This document shows positions 6,183-9,772 of a stretch of DNA of 9,772 bases, piece after piece. The stretch is from Oscillospiraceae bacterium (GTDB lineage: Bacteria > Bacillota > Clostridia > Oscillospirales > Oscillospiraceae), in NCBI GenBank assembly GCA_020025715.1, contig JAHHRQ010000068.1, forward strand, positions 1 through 9,772, written 5' to 3'. Made by a program: the position numbers and the translations under genes. The notes beneath the pieces were generated by a model. The model was not told the DNA's origin and did no database searches. It saw only the letters and a list, made by a program, of their open reading frames with translations. Numbering within the stretch: the first letter of the stretch is position 1; every line of letters begins with the position of its first letter.

Positions 6183-7895
6183 TCACAGGTTTCTTATCTG
6201 GTTTTGAATCAGGTTACCCACTGTGTCGGCAAGCATATCCATTGATTGAATTCTTGCAAAATCTCTGCCGTAGACAAGCTTTGCAGAGGGAACGTCTTCA
6301 TCCTCGCCTGTAAACACGCATACAACGGAAATTCCGTCTGAGCGTGCTCTTCTTACCTCGTAGGCAGTATCGGTGATGCCCGCCTGCTTTTCATAGGGAA
6401 TAAATTCCTCAGAGCCGCTGCCCCTGATTTTCTTAATATCATTAGGCTTAACGTCAGAGAGAACAATCAGAATTTTATGGTCGTACTGAGACTGGTTCAT
6501 CAGATAGTGGGCCGCTCTTATAGCAAGACCGTCTCTGTTGCAGCCGTTTGAAACGTACTCAAAAATATTTTTATTCTTGTTACGCTCATTATAGTCTCTG
6601 TAAACACGCATGATAGTATAACCGGTCATGGAGCAGAAAGACATAACTCTGCAAGGTATGCCGCAGCGGGTAAGCGCCTCGGCAATAGTATAGCCCTGTC
6701 CGGAAACTATTTCCTGTCTGTTCTTCTGAGAGGTTGAGGCATCCAGCAGAATATCTACACTGAGATTTCCCATGTCGCTCTGCTCATCCTTTATAAATAC
6801 CTTGTCATCATCAAGATATAAAGCTCTCCAGACAGCGCTGCCATTGAGGGTGCCGGAATTTGCCTTTATAGGTGATGGCTGCAGGTGCAGAAGAATAGAG
6901 TTTTGAATTTTTCCGGCAAGCTTTGAAACAGCTGTTCTGTTCTGGGCAATATTGGCTTTATAAGCTTTACGGTTTTTCTCCTTCTGCTCCGCTTCCTTGG
7001 TCTTTTGCAGAGCCTCAAAAGCGTTCTGAATTTTACCTTTTACAGGTTCGCCCTTGGTAAAATGCAGGTGGCAGTCTGTGTGGTTGCCGTTACAAAGTCT
7101 CCGCTCAATATCGTTGATCTGGCCCTGATTATACATGGGCATACCGTATTTTACAGACATAAACTCTCTGAGCTCTTCGGCGGTCATTTTGGTACGGATT
7201 TCTTCATCCTCATGCTGAGAGTCAGCAGATGATCCGCCGTACATATGGGAGGGATGATCTGCAAAGCCTATGCCGAACTTTCTATAACGGGTTCTGTTTC
7301 CAGTCTGATTACGGCGCCTGAATGAGAGAAAATTCTTGCGCTTTTCCTTTTTTCTCTCCTCGGTGCTTATCTGGAACCAGCGTTTAAACAGCTCCTCCGC
7401 TCTTGCAACAATCTGGTCTGTATCCATATCGGCAGTAAATTCAAGCTCATTTAAAAGCTTAATATCATATTTGTTGAGCTTGGGCTCCATGCCGAGGACG
7501 CGCATATAGTGAGCAAGTGCAAGGCAGTCATAGAGCTTATAATCGTCGATAGGTCCTCTGTATTCTTCTACAAAGGCCCTTGCGTATTTTTCACGCAGCT
7601 CCTTTAAAACCGGTCTTTCTTCTACTTCCTTCTGGAATATGCTGTTTTCCAAGCCCAGCCACAGAAGGCTTTCGTATGTATCGCCGTCCTCATACTGAGT
7701 GAATGCGGCAAAAAGTTTTTCAATTTTAGGGTAATCATAATGCTGACGGACAGCGCCTATAATACAGTTCCAGTATAAATCCGCGTCGCCGTCTTTATCA
7801 TAGGCTTTAAAATCCGGAGTAAAGTCATAATTTCTGGCTGAGTTCCAGATTATATTTATTGCCCTTTTTCTTTGAATATCAGAAATTTCTTCCAT
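6183..7895 (-). CDS. NorD-like VWA-domain protein (570 aa)
   Basis: Partner protein of a MoxR-family AAA+ ATPase. The C-terminal third (about 378-570) is a von Willebrand factor A domain of the NorD/CobT type, with an intact MIDAS loop DASTS (D385, S387, S389) and SDVKPND at 480-486 matching the SDGKPND signature. It is followed by a GITDTAYEVRRARSDGI stretch and VYGRDFARI, both typical of NorD-like proteins. Residues 1-180 are helical and acidic, 178-207 are strongly basic, and 268-278 carries a Cys/His cluster (C268, H272, C275, H276, H278) that could bind metal. No signal peptide or membrane helix is seen, so it is cytoplasmic. The start codon is 2 nt after the ATPase stop, and only a distant AAGGA precedes it, so translational coupling is likely. 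NorD, CbbO and CobT work with their ATPases in metal insertion or enzyme activation. The client here is unknown. Confidence 0.85.
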   Translation of the reverse strand: MEEISDIQRKRAINIIWNSARNYDFTPDFKAYDKDGDADLYWNCIIGAVRQHYDYPKIEKLFAAFTQYEDGDTYESLLWLGLENSIFQKEVEERPVLKELREKYARAFVEEYRGPIDDYKLYDCLALAHYMRVLGMEPKLNKYDIKLLNELEFTADMDTDQIVARAEELFKRWFQISTEERKKEKRKNFLSFRRRNQTGNRTRYRKFGIGFADHPSHMYGGSSADSQHEDEEIRTKMTAEELREFMSVKYGMPMYNQGQINDIERRLCNGNHTDCHLHFTKGEPVKGKIQNAFEALQKTKEAEQKEKNRKAYKANIAQNRTAVSKLAGKIQNSILLHLQPSPIKANSGTLNGSAVWRALYLDDDKVFIKDEQSDMGNLSVDILLDASTSQKNRQEIVSGQGYTIAEALTRCGIPCRVMSFCSMTGYTIMRVYRDYNERNKNKNIFEYVSNGCNRDGLAIRAAHYLMNQSQYDHKILIVLSDVKPNDIKKIRGSGSEEFIPYEKQAGITDTAYEVRRARSDGISVVCVFTGEDEDVPSAKLVYGRDFARIQSMDMLADTVGNLIQNQIRNL

Positions 7896-7897
7896 AT

Positions 7898-8818
7898 TTA
7901 ATTAAAAATATCCTTGCTTCCAAGTTTTTCGGAAATGCGGGTGGAAATAATATCGGACACGAGCTGACGCTCAAAGTCATCAAAGGACTTGTTGACGATA
8001 CCCAGTTCAAGAGCTTCTTTTACGCTAAGTCCGTTTTCAACCAGCTGAACAGAGGCAAGCAGGCCGCGCAGGTCCAGTGCCTTGGTGGAAATTTCGGAGC
8101 TGTCGCATTTCTTGCGGATTTCCTGGAAGAGAGATGCCAGCTGCTCTGCGTATTCATCTTTAAGACGGGTGTTCTGTGCAAGCAGCAGCTTTTTAAGATC
8201 ACCGTGAGAAATAACAGGCATATTGATTACCATAAAGCGGGATGCCAGTGCCTCGTTTACTTCTCTTGTACCGGCGTAGCCATAGTTCATGGTTGCAATA
8301 AATCTGGTGCAGGGGGCAAGCTTAATTCTGTCGTAGCCGGGAACATCTATAATGCGGCGGAAGTCCAAAGTTGCATGGAGAACAGCAAGAGACTCATTCT
8401 TAGCCATGTTAATTTCATCAAGAACACCGAAGCCGCCGAACTCAGCGCACTGATATATAGGGCCGTGTCTTAAAGTGACTTCACCGTTTTTAAATGTATC
8501 GGTTCCGATAAGGGAAGCTGCATCTGTGTTAAGATAGAAAGATATGTCCCACTGAGGGCGGCCGAAAACAGCTGCCAGATTTTCTGCCAGCACGTTTTTA
8601 CCGGTAGCCTTAGGGCCTACAAGAAGCAGGTTTTCGCCGGAGATAAGGGCTGTGAGAGCTTTCAACCATACATCCTTGCCGTAATAAAGAAACTTGGGCT
8701 TGGGAATACGGTAGTCATGCTCGTTCTCTGCCGGGTATTTGCTGCGAAAGTCTTTTATTCTATCTATAACGCTCTCATCTATTCCTTCACTTCTTAAAAA
8801 GTCTAACATATCTATCAT
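7898..8818 (-). CDS. MoxR-type AAA+ ATPase, NorQ/CbbQ-like (306 aa)
   Basis: Predicted ATP-driven remodelling chaperone working with the adjacent VWA protein. Visible motifs: Walker A GPKATGKN (68-75), Walker B VLDEIN (132-137), sensor-1 Asn in ATMNYGYAGTREVNEALASRF (about 175-195) with candidate Arg fingers R185 and R194, and a sensor-2 Arg in TKALDLRGL (R251). This is the AAA_5 pattern of NorQ, CbbQ and CobS-like proteins, and length is usual for the group. The ATG at 8818 is chosen because GGAGGA lies 5 nt upstream; the longer frame to 8881 would run back across the promoter. It is the first gene of a two-gene unit ending at the terminator at 6091-6123. No nor, cbb or cob gene is in the window, so the substrate cannot be inferred from context. 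Confidence 0.9.
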   Translation of the reverse strand: MIDMLDFLRSEGIDESVIDRIKDFRSKYPAENEHDYRIPKPKFLYYGKDVWLKALTALISGENLLLVGPKATGKNVLAENLAAVFGRPQWDISFYLNTDAASLIGTDTFKNGEVTLRHGPIYQCAEFGGFGVLDEINMAKNESLAVLHATLDFRRIIDVPGYDRIKLAPCTRFIATMNYGYAGTREVNEALASRFMVINMPVISHGDLKKLLLAQNTRLKDEYAEQLASLFQEIRKKCDSSEISTKALDLRGLLASVQLVENGLSVKEALELGIVNKSFDDFERQLVSDIISTRISEKLGSKDIFN

Positions 8819-8849
8819 AATAGTCCTCCGAACAGTTTTTTCTATGGCA

Positions 8850-8878
8850 ATTATAGCAGTTACGACACATTTTGTCAC
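8850..8878 (-). promoter_or_regulatory. Extended -10 sigma-A promoter of the AAA/VWA operon
   Basis: Minus-strand GTGACA (8878-8873), a 17-bp spacer and a perfect TATAAT (8855-8850) preceded by TGC, an extended -10. The start near 8843 leaves a leader of about 25 nt before the ATG at 8818. Confidence 0.75.
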
Positions 8879-8895
8879 CACTATTTTACTTAATA

Positions 8896-8924
8896 TTGAT
8901 AATGCAGTGAAAGTAGAATATAAT
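8896..8924 (+). promoter_or_regulatory. Sigma-A promoter of the cysteine-peptidase-like gene
   Basis: TTGATA (8896-8901), a 17-bp spacer and a perfect TATAAT (8919-8924) predict a start near 8931, about 21 nt before the ATG. Its -35 box is 17 bp from the -35 box of the opposing AAA/VWA promoter. Confidence 0.75.
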
Positions 8925-8951
8925 TATATAAAACACAGAGGAGAAAGTAAT

Positions 8952-9590
8952 ATGGCAGAGCTGCAAAACCCATATGTTGCTGTCACAAACGGCAATAAAA
9001 ATACATACGGCGGCAACCAGAGCATGTCTGACAGCCCTATAATCCAAAAATGCGGCTGCGGAGTTGTGGCCTCTGCGGATGTCATTATATACCTTAGAAA
9101 AACAGCGCAGACCCCTCCCCTAACGCTTGAAAAATACAATAAATTTCTAAGGTTTTTAAATAGACATTATCTGCCTCTTATTCCTAAATTCGGTTTAAAT
9201 CCCTTAGTCCTTTCAGCGGGGGTAAATTTATATTTCAGGAAAAGGAAGATGCCGTATAAAGCTTCATGGCTCTGCTCCGGAGAAAAGCTCTATTCCCGTA
9301 TAGAAACTCAGCTTTCGGATAATATTCCGGTTATACTGTCTGTGGGAACTAATTTCCCCTGCTTCTGGCAGAAGAACAATTTAAATTTATATTCTAAGCT
9401 TAATAACTCTTACATTAAGACCAGCTCCGCCAGAGCACACTTTGTAACCGCAACCGGAATTGACAGCCATTACATACGCATTTCATCTTGGGGACGGGAG
9501 CTTTATATATCAAAATCAGAATTTAAAGAGTACATCCACGCCCACAGCAACAGCTTTCTCTGCAACATGCTGAAAATAAGCAGAATATAA
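8952..9590 (+). CDS. Papain-like (C39-like) cysteine peptidase family protein (212 aa)
   Basis: No precise family name is recognised. The pattern is that of a C39-like papain fold: YGGNQSM near 19-25, then a cysteine motif CGCGVVASAD (34-43) in which C36-G resembles the nucleophile CGP/CGxxA motif, an IPVILSVGTN strand (125-134), and a His in ARAHFVTATGI (H163) followed by IRISSWGRE (176-183), where the usual third catalytic Asn/Asp is replaced by Ser. There is no signal peptide or transmembrane segment, so it is probably cytoplasmic. The start at 8952 is chosen because GGAG sits 8 nt upstream and the promoter lies between it and the longer in-frame extension. It is divergent from the AAA/VWA operon. 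Peptidase, transglutaminase-like or inactive roles are all possible; the Cys/His pair is seen, the activity is inferred. Confidence 0.7.
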   Translation: MAELQNPYVAVTNGNKNTYGGNQSMSDSPIIQKCGCGVVASADVIIYLRKTAQTPPLTLEKYNKFLRFLNRHYLPLIPKFGLNPLVLSAGVNLYFRKRKMPYKASWLCSGEKLYSRIETQLSDNIPVILSVGTNFPCFWQKNNLNLYSKLNNSYIKTSSARAHFVTATGIDSHYIRISSWGRELYISKSEFKEYIHAHSNSFLCNMLKISRI

Positions 9591-9597
9591 AGTAAAA

Positions 9598-9630
9598 CCC
9601 TACGGCAGATTTACTGCCATAGGGGTATTT
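9598..9630 (+). terminator. Terminator between convergent genes
   Basis: CCCTACGGCAG (9598-9608) pairs with CTGCCATAGGG (9614-9624) with one C/A mismatch and a 5-nt loop, followed by a T-rich TATTTCTTTAG. It starts 7 bp after the stop of the peptidase-like gene and lies just beyond the stop of the converging glutamine synthetase gene, so it may serve both. Confidence 0.75.
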
Positions 9631-9632
9631 CT

Positions 9633-9772
9633 TTAGTTTACACTGAAAAGTATATCTCCGTAGCCTGGATAAGGCCAGATGTCAGTGGGAGTAAGAAGCT
9701 CAAGCTTATCAACGTCACGTCTCAGCTTCTCCATAGCGGGACGGACATTCTTTTCATATGATTGTGCCTGTT
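9633..9772 (-). CDS. glnN: Glutamine synthetase type III, C-terminal fragment (runs off the right edge)
   Basis: The last 46 codons of a minus-strand gene, reading from SYEKNVRPAMEKLRRDVDKL to DIWPYPGYGDILFSV and a TAA at 9635-9633. The ending, a charged helix followed by a WPxPxYxDxLF motif, matches the C-terminus of GlnN-type glutamine synthetases (glutamate + ammonia + ATP to glutamine, EC 6.3.1.2), which are common in Clostridia and Bacteroidetes. The catalytic domain and start lie outside the window, so activity cannot be judged. The frame is open to the edge, so this is a window truncation rather than a broken gene. Confidence 0.82.
   Translation of the reverse strand, partial: QAQSYEKNVRPAMEKLRRDVDKLELLTPTDIWPYPGYGDILFSVN

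Noticed and set aside
7859..8473. A 204-codon plus-strand open frame opposite the AAA+ ATPase
   Set aside because: Antisense shadow; the minus strand has the complete Walker A, Walker B and sensor motifs.

Overview
The window looks like chromosome from a low-to-moderate GC Gram-positive anaerobe of the class Clostridia, probably near Ruminococcaceae/Oscillospiraceae. This is inferred from strong AGGAGG-type ribosome binding sites, near-consensus sigma-A promoters with 16-17 bp spacers, a pyrophosphate-type phosphofructokinase, a class II aldolase and a type III glutamine synthetase. No phage, transposon, CRISPR, rRNA or tRNA was found.

Layout. (1) 1-999, minus: a 332-residue tyrosine recombinase of the XerC/XerD type with all catalytic residues. 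The gap 1000-1306 holds its sigma-A promoter (1206-1234), a 28-bp site with the 11-6-11 architecture of a dif site (1115-1142) inside the predicted 5' leader, and a terminator (1259-1290) for the next unit. (2) 1307-4057, minus: a probable two-gene operon of class II fructose-bisphosphate aldolase followed, 33 nt later, by an intact gene for a catalytically degenerate P1B-type ATPase-like membrane protein. It lacks an actuator domain, a CPC motif, DKTGT and GDGxND. (3) 4212-5453, plus: PPi-dependent phosphofructokinase, divergent from the aldolase. These two enzymes catalyse consecutive glycolytic steps. (4) 5454-6182: no intact gene. It holds the pfp terminator, about 125 bp of AT-rich spacer with nothing recognised, a decayed small membrane-protein gene (5661-5971, minus) that keeps its promoter and ribosome binding site, and the terminator of the next operon. 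(5) 6183-8818, minus: a MoxR/NorQ/CbbQ-like AAA+ ATPase and a NorD-like VWA protein, two bases apart under one extended -10 promoter. (6) 8952-9590, plus: a papain-like (C39-like) cysteine peptidase-family protein, divergent from the ATPase pair through back-to-back promoters. (7) 9633-9772, minus: the C-terminal end of a glutamine synthetase III gene running off the right edge.

How they work together. Aldolase and PPi-phosphofructokinase form the glycolytic core. The NorQ/NorD-like pair is expected to act as an ATP-driven remodelling or metal-insertion chaperone, but no known client (NO reductase, Rubisco, cobaltochelatase) is nearby. The observations most worth a second look are the dif-like site embedded in the leader of a Xer gene, the pseudo-P-type ATPase tied to aldolase expression, and the orphan ATPase/VWA pair facing an uncharacterised cysteine-peptidase-like gene.
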